Shown here piece after piece: positions 1 through 5,037 of a DNA stretch of 6,490 bases. The translations under genes were made by a program, and so were the position numbers. The number at the start of each line of letters is the position of its first letter. Within the stretch, counting starts at the first letter, position 1. The notes under the pieces are model-generated. The model did not search any database and was not told the origin of the DNA. It worked only from the letters and a program-made list of their open reading frames with translations. Source of the stretch: Clostridiales bacterium (GTDB lineage Bacteria > Bacillota > Clostridia > Lachnospirales > Lachnospiraceae). The DNA is taken from positions 1 through 6,490 of the forward strand of contig JAATEU010000526.1 in NCBI GenBank assembly GCA_015655565.1, read 5' to 3'.

Positions 1-51
1 GAAGGAGGAATTTGCAAGCTTGCTTGCAGATTCTGACTGAAGTAACAAGAT
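1..51. repeat. direct repeat, copy 1 (51 bp, period 88)
   Basis: This 51-bp stretch recurs at 89-139 with four differences, all transitions (34 T/C, 40 A/G, 43 T/C, 46 A/G). It holds an AAGGAGG box at 2-8 and the 10-bp palindrome GCAAGCTTGC at 14-23. The copy may extend left of the window. One frame reads as a short tail (KEEFASLLADSD) ending in TGA at 38-40, so this could be the 3' end of an unseen upstream gene. All three plus frames close by position 54. The family is not recognised with certainty; a dispersed intergenic repeat is the simplest reading. Confidence 0.8.
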
Positions 52-76
52 CATGAACAAGTTTTTTGTTCATGAT
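50..76. promoter_or_regulatory. perfect 11-bp inverted repeat between the two repeat copies
   Basis: ATCATGAACAA (50-60) and TTGTTCATGAT (66-76) are perfect inverted complements around a 5-nt loop, GTTTT. No T-tract follows on the plus strand (ATAATAAAAG), so it is a poor intrinsic terminator. It overlaps a promoter-like TATAAT box, which fits an operator. It may equally be the structured core of the surrounding repeat element. Confidence 0.6.
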
Positions 77-81
77 ATAAT
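54..81 (+). promoter_or_regulatory. candidate promoter for the Dabb-aspS unit
   Basis: TATAAT at 76-81 is a perfect -10 hexamer. A weak -35, TGAACA, lies at 54-59 with 16-bp spacing. The inverted repeat at 50-76 covers both elements. Transcription would begin near 88, at the second repeat copy, leaving a leader of about 100 nt before the Dabb start codon. Confidence 0.4.
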
Positions 82-88
82 AAAAGCG

Positions 89-139
89 GAAGGAGGAATT
101 TGCAAGCTTGCTTGCAGATTCCGACTGGAGCAGCAAGAT
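89..139. repeat. direct repeat, copy 2
   Basis: Second copy of the 1-51 repeat, about 92% identical. The TGA that closes one frame in copy 1 is TGG here (126-128), so that frame stays open to a TAA at 183-185, just before the Dabb gene's ATG. The AAGGAGG box (90-96) and the palindrome (102-111) are unchanged. No protein is called, since no convincing start precedes this frame. Confidence 0.8.
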
Positions 140-187
140 TAGGCAGCAATTCAGAACTGCATCCAATAAAAAATGGAGGTTTTAACT

Positions 188-493
188 ATGGTAAAGCATA
201 TAGTATTATGGAAACATGGTGATAATTTTACGGAGGAAGAGAAACAAAAACATGCAAAAATAATTAAGGAAAGTCTGGAAGCCTTAAAGGATAAGGTACC
301 TGGGGTCATTTCCGTTAAAGTGATAACGGAGCCGCTGCCTTCCGGTTCGGGTCATGCCGACCTGATTCTGGACAGTTCCTTTGAAAGCGTGGAAGCCTTA
401 AATAATTATCAGGTACATCCGGAACACGTGAAAGCTGCAACCTTTGTCAGATCTGTCGTGAAGGACCGAAAATGTATTGACTATTATGAATAA
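188..493 (+). CDS. Dabb (stress-responsive A/B barrel) domain protein
   Basis: A 101-aa cytosolic protein consisting of a single Dabb domain, a ferredoxin-like alpha/beta fold that usually dimerises into a barrel. Visible family features are the opening strand MVKHIVLWK (1-9), a helix near 15-34, VPGV (37-40), the strand HADLIL (56-61), the F-S-AL-Y-HP-H pattern (65-80) and a C-terminal C96-IDYYE. The length matches stand-alone family members. ATG 188 is chosen because GGAGGT (175-180) lies 7 nt upstream; the in-frame ATG at 173 overlaps that ribosome binding site and would be untranslatable from it. Members are mostly of unknown function, and some are linked to stress or to polyketide and aromatic chemistry, so no substrate is assigned. 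aspS follows after 63 bp with no terminator between, so co-transcription is likely. Confidence 0.85.
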   Translation: MVKHIVLWKHGDNFTEEEKQKHAKIIKESLEALKDKVPGVISVKVITEPLPSGSGHADLILDSSFESVEALNNYQVHPEHVKAATFVRSVVKDRKCIDYYE

Positions 494-506
494 TCAGTGA
501 TATGAT
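477..506 (+). promoter_or_regulatory. internal promoter for aspS
   Basis: TTGACT (477-482) and TATGAT (501-506) are separated by 18 bp, each differing from the sigma-A consensus at one position. The element straddles the stop codon of the Dabb gene, so aspS could be expressed independently of it. The predicted leader is only about 45 nt. That leaves no room for a T-box, which controls many synthetase genes in Firmicutes. Confidence 0.6.
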
Positions 507-556
507 AGCAGAAGAGTTTTGGCGTATTTTAAGGTACGTGTAATTAGGAGGTTAAC

Positions 557-2347
557 ATGGCAGAATTAATAAAGGGCTTGCACAGAAGCCATAGATGTAC
601 GGAAGTTACCAATTCTAATATCGGGGAAGTTGTAACCGTTATGGGGTGGGTTCAAAAGAGCAGAAATAAAGGCGGAATTATCTTTGTCGATCTAAGGGAC
701 CGTTCGGGGATTTTACAGATTATTTTCGAAGAAAACGACATTGGGGCAGAGGGTTTTTCAAAAGCCGAAAAGCTGCGGAGCGAATTTGTTATTGCCGTTG
801 TTGGTAAGGTTGAGGCACGTTCCGGCGCTGCCAATGAAAATCTTGCAACCGGTGATATTGAAATAAGGGCGGCAGAGCTTAGGATCCTTTCCGAAGCAGA
901 AACTCCACCATTTCCCATAGAAGAAGACAGTAAAACCAAGGAAGATTTAAGATTAAAATATAGATACCTGGACTTAAGAAGACCGGATCTGCAGAAAAAC
1001 TTAATTATGAGAAGCAAGGTTGCAACCCTGACCCGTCAGTTCCTGGCAGAGGCAGGTTTCTTGGAAATTGAAACGCCGATGCTTACAAAGAGTACTCCGG
1101 AAGGGGCCAGGGATTATCTTGTACCAAGCCGTGTCCATCCCGGCAGTTTTTATGCGCTTCCCCAGTCACCCCAGATATTTAAGCAGCTTTTAATGTGCTC
1201 CGGATATGACAGATATTTTCAGATTGTTAAATGCTTTCGGGATGAAGATTTACGTGCCGACAGACAGCCGGAATTTACCCAGATAGATATGGAATTATCC
1301 TTTGTTGATGTGGATGATGTAATTGGGGTGAATGAAAGATTGTTACAGAGGCTGTTTTGGGAAACCATTGGGGTGGAGGTAACCCTTCCCATACAGAGAA
1401 TGACTTATGCCGAAGCAATGGACCGTTTTGGTTCCGATAAACCGGATACCCGCTTTGGAATGGAATTAAAAAATGTTTCTGAGGCGGTTAAAAATTGCGG
1501 TTTCTCCGTGTTTACCGGAGCTTTGGAAAAGGGTGGTTCCGTTCGTGGCATCAATGCGGCAGGACAAGCTGAAATGCCGAGAAAAAAAATAGATGCTTTA
1601 GTGGAATTTGCCAAAGGCTTTGGAGCTAAGGGCCTGGCTTATCTTGCAGTAAATGGAGACGGCACTTATAAATCTTCTTTTTCTAAATTCCTGCAGGAGG
1701 ATGAACTGGCAGCTTTAGTTACGGCCATGTCCGGAAAACCCGGAGATTTATTGCTGTTTGCGGCAGATGAAGATGACATTGTATTTGATGTTTTAGGCAA
1801 TTTAAGACTGGAAATTGCAAGAAACCTGAATCTTTTAAGGAAAGATGAATATAAATTCCTTTGGGTTACGGAATTCCCACTATTGGAATATTCCAAAGAA
1901 GAGGGAAGGTATACCGCAAAGCATCATCCTTTTACCATGCCGATGGAAGAAGATTTGGAATTATTGAATTCACAGCCGGGTAAAGTAAGGGCGAAGGCTT
2001 ATGATATAGTTTTAAATGGAACGGAAATAGGCGGCGGCAGCGTCAGGATATTCCAAAACCATGTCCAGGAGAAAATGTTTGAAGTATTAGGATTTACGAA
2101 AGAAGATGCCTACGAACGTTTTGGATTTTTGCTAAATGCTTTCAAATATGGTGTTCCGCCCCATGCCGGACTTGCGTATGGCTTAGACCGCCTCATTATG
2201 CTTATGGCACAGGAAGACAGTATCCGTGATGTAATAGCCTTTCCTAAGGTAAAGGATGCTTCCTGTTTAATGTCGGAAGCCCCCAATATGGTAGAACAAA
2301 AACAATTAGATGAACTTAGGATTGGAGTAGTGCCTGCAGAGCGGTAG
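557..2347 (+). CDS. aspS: aspartyl-tRNA synthetase, bacterial type
   Basis: Cytosolic class IIb synthetase that charges tRNA-Asp with aspartate using ATP. Its 596 aa are normal for the bacterial type with a GAD insert. Domain order: N-terminal OB-fold anticodon domain (about 1-110); motif 1 with P174 and the flipping-loop segment TPEGARDYLV (180-189); aspartate-site QSPQ (203-206) and K209; motif 2 with FRDEDLR (227-233) and QPEFTQID (237-244); GAD insert (about 298-425); GGGSVR (492-497); motif 3 GLDR (542-545). Catalytic motifs are complete. AGGAGGT at 546-552 lies 4 nt before ATG. In the anticodon-domain segment RNKGG (36-40), K38 sits where Leu or His is found in well-studied AspRSs and where Asp/Asn tRNA discrimination has been mapped. 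Whether the enzyme also charges tRNA-Asn cannot be settled here. Transcription probably ends at the tandem hairpins downstream. Confidence 0.98.
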   Translation: MAELIKGLHRSHRCTEVTNSNIGEVVTVMGWVQKSRNKGGIIFVDLRDRSGILQIIFEENDIGAEGFSKAEKLRSEFVIAVVGKVEARSGAANENLATGDIEIRAAELRILSEAETPPFPIEEDSKTKEDLRLKYRYLDLRRPDLQKNLIMRSKVATLTRQFLAEAGFLEIETPMLTKSTPEGARDYLVPSRVHPGSFYALPQSPQIFKQLLMCSGYDRYFQIVKCFRDEDLRADRQPEFTQIDMELSFVDVDDVIGVNERLLQRLFWETIGVEVTLPIQRMTYAEAMDRFGSDKPDTRFGMELKNVSEAVKNCGFSVFTGALEKGGSVRGINAAGQAEMPRKKIDALVEFAKGFGAKGLAYLAVNGDGTYKSSFSKFLQEDELAALVTAMSGKPGDLLLFAADEDDIVFDVLGNLRLEIARNLNLLRKDEYKFLWVTEFPLLEYSKEEGRYTAKHHPFTMPMEEDLELLNSQPGKVRAKAYDIVLNGTEIGGGSVRIFQNHVQEKMFEVLGFTKEDAYERFGFLLNAFKYGVPPHAGLAYGLDRLIMLMAQEDSIRDVIAFPKVKDASCLMSEAPNMVEQKQLDELRIGVVPAER

Positions 2348-2402
2348 AATAAAAAGTTTTTTTAAGAGGTAAAAAAAATCTTTCGGAAGTAAAAGGTGTT
2401 TT

Positions 2403-2444
2403 AAGGTAATAAAGTTTGAGGTTATTCAGACTTTATTACCTTTT
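2403..2444 (+). terminator. first terminator after aspS
   Basis: AAGGTAATAAAGT (2403-2415) pairs perfectly with ACTTTATTACCTT (2430-2442), 13 bp around a 14-nt loop, ending in a short T run (2441-2444). The stem is AT-rich and the T run short, so read-through is plausible. It lies 56 bp past the aspS stop. Confidence 0.65.
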
Positions 2445-2468
2445 ATGCATAGTTCTTATTCTGTATCT

Positions 2469-2517
2469 AAAATTATTCCCTGCTGAACATAAAGTTTAGA
2501 GGGAATAATTTTTTTTT
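2469..2517 (+). terminator. second, stronger terminator after aspS
   Basis: AAAATTATTCCCT (2469-2481) pairs perfectly with AGGGAATAATTTT (2500-2512), 13 bp with an 18-nt loop. Nine T residues run from 2509 to 2517. This is a textbook intrinsic terminator, 24 bp beyond the first hairpin, and it insulates the next gene from aspS transcription. Confidence 0.85.
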
Positions 2518-2525
2518 GGGTAACA

Positions 2526-2554
2526 TTTTTTAATCAATACGAATATACTATAAT
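2526..2554 (+). promoter_or_regulatory. candidate promoter for the 57-aa gene
   Basis: A perfect TATAAT (2549-2554) follows the aspS terminators, but only a T-rich, non-consensus -35 (TTTTTT at 2526-2531) precedes it at 17 bp. Further -10-like boxes occur at 2592-2597 (TATAAT) and 2604-2609 (TATAGT), also without good -35 elements. The gene clearly needs its own promoter because terminators lie upstream, but which box is used is uncertain. Confidence 0.4.
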
Positions 2555-2641
2555 ACGAAGAAATGAATAATATGTATTTTATTTATCACAGTATAATTAA
2601 TACTATAGTGGCTGTATGCTTAACTGAGAGGAGGCTAATTG

Positions 2642-2815
2642 ATGGATATAGAAGAACTTCAAAAAACCATAGCGGAACATAGGAAGCAGATTGAAAAAGC
2701 AGAGGAAGAATTGAAATTGGTTCCGGGAGATTTAAAAATAAGACAGGAAAAAATTCTGCAGCTTGTAAAAGAAGAATTAAAATCATTAGAGAACGAACTA
2801 TCCAAGTATAAGTAA
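2642..2815 (+). CDS. 57-aa charged helical-hairpin protein, function unknown
   Basis: This ORF reads ATG to TAA behind a strong AGAGGAGG box (2627-2634), 7 nt before the start. The protein is highly charged (12 Glu, 10 Lys) with no Cys or Trp, no signal peptide and no membrane segment. Hydrophobic residues fall on a 3-4 spacing in two stretches: I3, L6, I10, then I17, A20, L24 (with H13 between), and L39, V42, L46, L49, L53, Y56. A VPGD turn (27-30) divides them, so an antiparallel helical hairpin or a coiled-coil dimer is likely. It has its own spacer, with terminators on both sides and candidate promoters upstream, so it appears monocistronic. I do not recognise the family. A regulatory, adaptor or structural small protein is possible; spurious translation is unlikely given the ribosome binding site and the heptads. 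Confidence 0.72.
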   Translation: MDIEELQKTIAEHRKQIEKAEEELKLVPGDLKIRQEKILQLVKEELKSLENELSKYK

Positions 2816-2827
2816 TAAAATAACACG

Positions 2828-2855
2828 AATATGAATGAATGGAATTGTTCATATT
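2828..2855 (+). other. short inverted repeat downstream of the 57-aa gene
   Basis: AATATGAA (2828-2835) pairs with TTCATATT (2848-2855), 8 perfect bp extendable inward by wobble pairs. There is no T-tract. It begins 13 bp after the stop codon and sits just before the terminator hairpin at 2863, so it may act as an mRNA 3'-end stabiliser, or may be incidental. Confidence 0.4.
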
Positions 2856-2862
2856 AGGAAGG

Positions 2863-2911
2863 AAGGGGCTTTGCAAAATAGCTGGATCGCTATTAGGGCA
2901 AAGCTCCTTTT
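2863..2911 (+). terminator. terminator of the 57-aa gene
   Basis: AAGGGGCTTTGC (2863-2874) pairs with GCAAAGCTCCTT (2898-2909), 12 bp with one G-U pair. An inner stem, AATAGC/GCTATT (2877-2882, 2889-2894), closes a 6-nt loop. Only four T residues follow (2908-2911) before CC. The long stem makes a terminator likely despite the short T run, and it separates this gene from the acetyltransferase promoter. Confidence 0.7.
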
Positions 2912-2945
2912 CCGTACCGGAAATAAGGAAGTTAAAGTGTATTGA

Positions 2946-2974
2946 TTGCATAAAATGTATTTTAATGTTAAAAT
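2946..2974 (+). promoter_or_regulatory. promoter of the GNAT-ROK unit
   Basis: TTGCAT (2946-2951) and TAAAAT (2969-2974) are 17 bp apart, matching sigma-A consensus at four and five positions. The start would be near 2981, giving a leader of only about 20 nt that includes the GGGAGG ribosome binding site (2993-2998). Confidence 0.5.
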
Positions 2975-3002
2975 TTAATAAAACAGTCAATAGGGAGGTT
3001 TT

Positions 3003-3554
3003 ATGCTGAAAATATATCAAACGGAAAGGCTTTTATTAAGCGTATTGGACGAATCCCATGCAGAACAGGTATTGGACTACTATAACAGGAATAAGGATTT
3101 TTTGGAGGTATGGGAAGTCGCAAAAAGTGAGGAGTTTTATACAAAGAAGTACCAGGAACAGCTTTTGGATCAAGATTCTGTGGATATGAATAATAAGACC
3201 TCCCTTAGATTATGGATTTATAAAAAAGGTAAAAAAGATAAAATTATAGGTTCCATTGCCTTTACCAATATAGTAAGGTGGGCTTTCCTGTCCTGCTTTC
3301 TCGGATATAAATTGGATGAGGATGAAATTAATAAAGGTTATATGACGGAGGCAGTCCAAAAAGGTATTGACATCATGTTTGATGAATATGGACTCCATAG
3401 AGTAGAGGCCAATATAATGCCCCAAAATGTGCGCTCCTTAAGAGTCGTTGAAAAGCTTGGATTTTATAATGAGGGGACAGCACAGAACTATTTAAAGATA
3501 AATGGAAAATGGGAAAATCATATACATATGGTATTATTGAATAATAGAATATAA
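3003..3554 (+). CDS. GNAT-family N-acetyltransferase, RimJ/RimL-like
   Basis: A 183-aa cytosolic acetyltransferase using acetyl-CoA. Family features: N-terminal TERLLL (7-12); central strands IIGSIAF (81-87) and CFLGYKLDE (98-106); the acetyl-CoA loop region with KGYMTEAV (111-118); HRVEANIMPQNVRSLRVVEKLGF (starting at H132), holding the family's N-x-x-S (142-145) and EKLGF (150-154); and a C-terminal YLKINGKWENHIHM-type strand (163-176) typical of RimJ-like members. These modify N-terminal amines of ribosomal and other proteins, or small amines; the substrate here cannot be read from sequence. In the usual Q/R-x-x-G-x-G/A loop the first glycine is replaced (I109-N-K-G-Y-M). ATG is supported by GGGAGG 4 nt upstream. 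The ROK gene starts 35 bp downstream with no terminator between, so the two are probably co-transcribed. Confidence 0.92.
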   Translation: MLKIYQTERLLLSVLDESHAEQVLDYYNRNKDFLEVWEVAKSEEFYTKKYQEQLLDQDSVDMNNKTSLRLWIYKKGKKDKIIGSIAFTNIVRWAFLSCFLGYKLDEDEINKGYMTEAVQKGIDIMFDEYGLHRVEANIMPQNVRSLRVVEKLGFYNEGTAQNYLKINGKWENHIHMVLLNNRI

Positions 3555-3589
3555 ACAAATAACAAACATTTATTAAAGCAGGGGTGTTT

Positions 3590-4711
3590 ATGAATCAAAG
3601 TCTGAGTAATTTAGAAACCAAGCGTATGAACAAAATTAAAATAGCAAAATTTATTTATAGAAAAGGAGAGACCTCCAAGCGGGAAATATCCCGTGTTTTG
3701 GGTTTAAGCATGCCGACGGTGTTACAAAATGTGAAAGAATTATTGGACAGCGGTATCATTGAAGAAGCAGGTAAGTATCAGTCTACCGGAGGAAGGAAGG
3801 CCCAGGCAGTGACACTTACAAAAGGATTAAAATATGCGGCCGGTTTGGATGTTACAAAAAATCATGTCAGTATGGTGCTGGTGGATGTCAGCGGGACAGT
3901 TTCGGAATGTAAAAGATTGAAAAAATCTTTTGAAGATTCTACCGGGTATTATGAAGAGATAGGCAAAGAATTAGAGCTTTTTATTACGGAGAATCATATA
4001 GAAAGAGATAAGATTTTAGGTGTTGGTATATCAATACCTGGTTTTGTTGATATTTCAAATTCTATTCTTCTAAGCTCCCATGTTTTTGAAATAAGGAATT
4101 TAAGCCTTAAAAGATTCAGCCAATTTATTCATTACGAGATAACCTTTTGCAATGATGCCAATAGTGCAGCCTATGCAGAATTTCAGGGGGCGGCAAAGAA
4201 CTGCATATATTTATCTTTAAGCAATACGGTGGGCGGTGCCATTTACATGAATGAAGAAATATACATGGGTGATAATTTTAAAAGTGGTGAGTTTGGACAT
4301 ATGATCATAGAGCCTGACGGCAGAACCTGTTATTGCGGCAAAAAAGGATGTATGGACGCTTATTGTTCGGCGCTGGTACTTTCCAAATATGCAGAGGGTA
4401 ATTTAGAACTGTTTTTTTTGAAGTTAAAAGAAGGCAATAAGGAATGCAGGAAGGCATGGGAAGAGTATCTGAAATATCTTGCAATGGCCGTGTCAAATCT
4501 TCGGATGGCATTTGACTGCGATATTATTTTGGGAGGATATGTAGGAGGATATCTTGAGGATTATTTAATAGATTTAGGGCTGGATGTTAGGAAGAATAAC
4601 AGTTTCGATTTGGATGCAACCTATATTAAAAGCGGAAAGTATAAAAAGGAAGCATCTGCCGTAGGAGTTGGTATACAATTTATTGAGAAGTATTTTGATT
4701 CCATTTATTAA
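3590..4711 (+). CDS. ROK-family transcriptional regulator (NagC/XylR type)
   Basis: A 373-aa protein with an N-terminal winged-helix domain (about 13-75; HTH around TSKREISRVLGLSMPTV, 28-44) fused to a ROK sugar-kinase-like domain (about 82-370). ROK features seen: FCNDANSAAY (186-195) with the catalytic-type D189, GEFGHM (233-238) and zinc-site CYCGKKGC (247-254), where the family's following x-E is M-D (D256). The nucleotide loop, normally D-I-G-G-T-K, reads LDVTKNHVS (86-94), and the second glycine-rich loop is SNTVGGAIY (211-219). Kinase activity is therefore doubtful and ligand-controlled DNA binding is the likely role. ATG 3590 is preferred over the in-frame GTG at 3584 because AGGGG (3580-3584) serves ATG at 5 nt but overlaps GTG. 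The adjacent polyol dehydrogenase is a plausible target. A XylR-like or NagC-like specificity cannot be assigned. Confidence 0.92.
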   Translation: MNQSLSNLETKRMNKIKIAKFIYRKGETSKREISRVLGLSMPTVLQNVKELLDSGIIEEAGKYQSTGGRKAQAVTLTKGLKYAAGLDVTKNHVSMVLVDVSGTVSECKRLKKSFEDSTGYYEEIGKELELFITENHIERDKILGVGISIPGFVDISNSILLSSHVFEIRNLSLKRFSQFIHYEITFCNDANSAAYAEFQGAAKNCIYLSLSNTVGGAIYMNEEIYMGDNFKSGEFGHMIIEPDGRTCYCGKKGCMDAYCSALVLSKYAEGNLELFFLKLKEGNKECRKAWEEYLKYLAMAVSNLRMAFDCDIILGGYVGGYLEDYLIDLGLDVRKNNSFDLDATYIKSGKYKKEASAVGVGIQFIEKYFDSIY

Positions 4712-4723
4712 TAAAGAAAAGGC

Positions 4724-4765
4724 TGCCTTATGATAGTAAACGAAAAACTGTCATAGGGCATTTTT
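4724..4765 (+). terminator. terminator of the GNAT-ROK unit
   Basis: TGCCTTATGATAG (4724-4736) pairs with CTGTCATAGGGCA (4748-4760), 13 bp with two wobble pairs and an 11-nt loop, followed by TTTTT (4761-4765). It begins 12 bp after the ROK stop codon. Confidence 0.88.
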
Positions 4766-4856
4766 ATGAAAATCTTTTAATATGAAATAATAGTTCAGGA
4801 TAAATACAGGAAGAAGATTGTCACCCGGAAAGTCCATATAAATACGACTCTAGCCA

Positions 4857-4882
4857 AAAATTAAGTCGGCTGACTTAATTTT
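4857..4882. promoter_or_regulatory. perfect 11-bp inverted repeat, candidate operator
   Basis: AAAATTAAGTC (4857-4867) and GACTTAATTTT (4872-4882) are perfect inverted complements around GGCT. It lies 60 bp upstream of the dehydrogenase -35 box. It could bind a dimeric regulator such as the adjacent ROK protein or the AraC protein. The final TTTT also allows a weak terminator, but a stronger one already lies just upstream at 4724-4765. Confidence 0.5.
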
Positions 4883-4918
4883 GAGCTGTTTGGAGTTTCG
4901 TAAATTGTTTCAGGCAGC

Positions 4919-4934
4919 TTTGCAATATGGCAAA
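4919..4934. promoter_or_regulatory. short inverted repeat just upstream of the -35 box
   Basis: TTTGC (4919-4923) and GCAAA (4930-4934) face each other across 6 nt. The repeat ends 8 bp before the -35 hexamer, a position suited to an activator. Five-base arms are short enough to arise by chance. Confidence 0.3.
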
Positions 4935-4942
4935 TATATGAC

Positions 4943-4971
4943 TTGACTTTTAAGATAAACCATGCAATAAT
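4943..4971 (+). promoter_or_regulatory. promoter of the polyol dehydrogenase
   Basis: TTGACT (4943-4948) and AATAAT (4966-4971) are 17 bp apart, each one base off the sigma-A consensus. Transcription would start near 4978, leaving a leader of about 57 nt. Confidence 0.65.
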
Positions 4972-5021
4972 GTAATCACTTTAGTAAAATGATTTATAAA
5001 AGTATTTAAAGAATGAATTGC

Positions 5022-5037
5022 GGAGGTAATTATTTTG
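5022..5037 (+). promoter_or_regulatory. ribosome binding site that selects a TTG start
   Basis: GGAGGT (5022-5027) lies 7 nt before TTG (5035-5037). The nearest in-frame ATG (5047-5049) is 19 nt from the box, too far for efficient use. TTG is therefore the likely initiator, adding M-D-G-T before the M-K-V-A-V that aligns with the usual family start. Confidence 0.7.

Larger units (their letters stand above)
4766..5034. other. regulatory spacer upstream of the polyol dehydrogenase
   Basis: The spacer between the ROK terminator and the dehydrogenase start. Positions 4766-4856 show nothing I can assign; the best reading frame there is a 28-codon minus-strand ORF without a ribosome binding site. 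The right-hand part holds two inverted repeats (4857-4882, 4919-4934), one promoter (4943-4971) and a leader of about 57 nt. Confidence 0.6.

Noticed and set aside
1..139. CRISPR-like array
   Set aside because: Only two copies, imperfect, 51 bp long, with a palindromic spacer and no cas genes.
157..167. 11-nt match CTGCATCCAAT shared with 6156-6166
   Set aside because: Several matches of this length are expected by chance in 6.5 kb, and the flanks do not align.
173..187. Upstream in-frame ATG for the Dabb gene
   Set aside because: It overlaps the GGAGGT ribosome binding site that serves the ATG at 188, and the Dabb domain begins at the second Met.
494..556. T-box riboswitch before aspS
   Set aside because: The gap is only 63 bp and shows neither a T-box consensus nor an antiterminator fold.
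652..1017. Minus-strand open frame inside aspS
   Set aside because: A shadow of the aspS reading frame: composition is skewed to Ser/Leu and no ribosome binding site was seen.
2586..3020. 144-codon open frame on the minus strand across the spacer and the 57-aa gene
   Set aside because: It runs antisense through the 57-aa gene, its terminator and the GNAT promoter and ribosome binding site. Its translation is low-complexity hydrophobic and resembles no family I know.
3584..3586. GTG as start of the ROK gene
   Set aside because: It overlaps the AGGGG box and has no SD of its own; ATG 3590 is well spaced.
4727..4840. Short minus-strand ORF (28 codons from an ATG) in the spacer before the dehydrogenase
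   Set aside because: No ribosome binding site, runs into the ROK terminator hairpin, and resembles no family I know.
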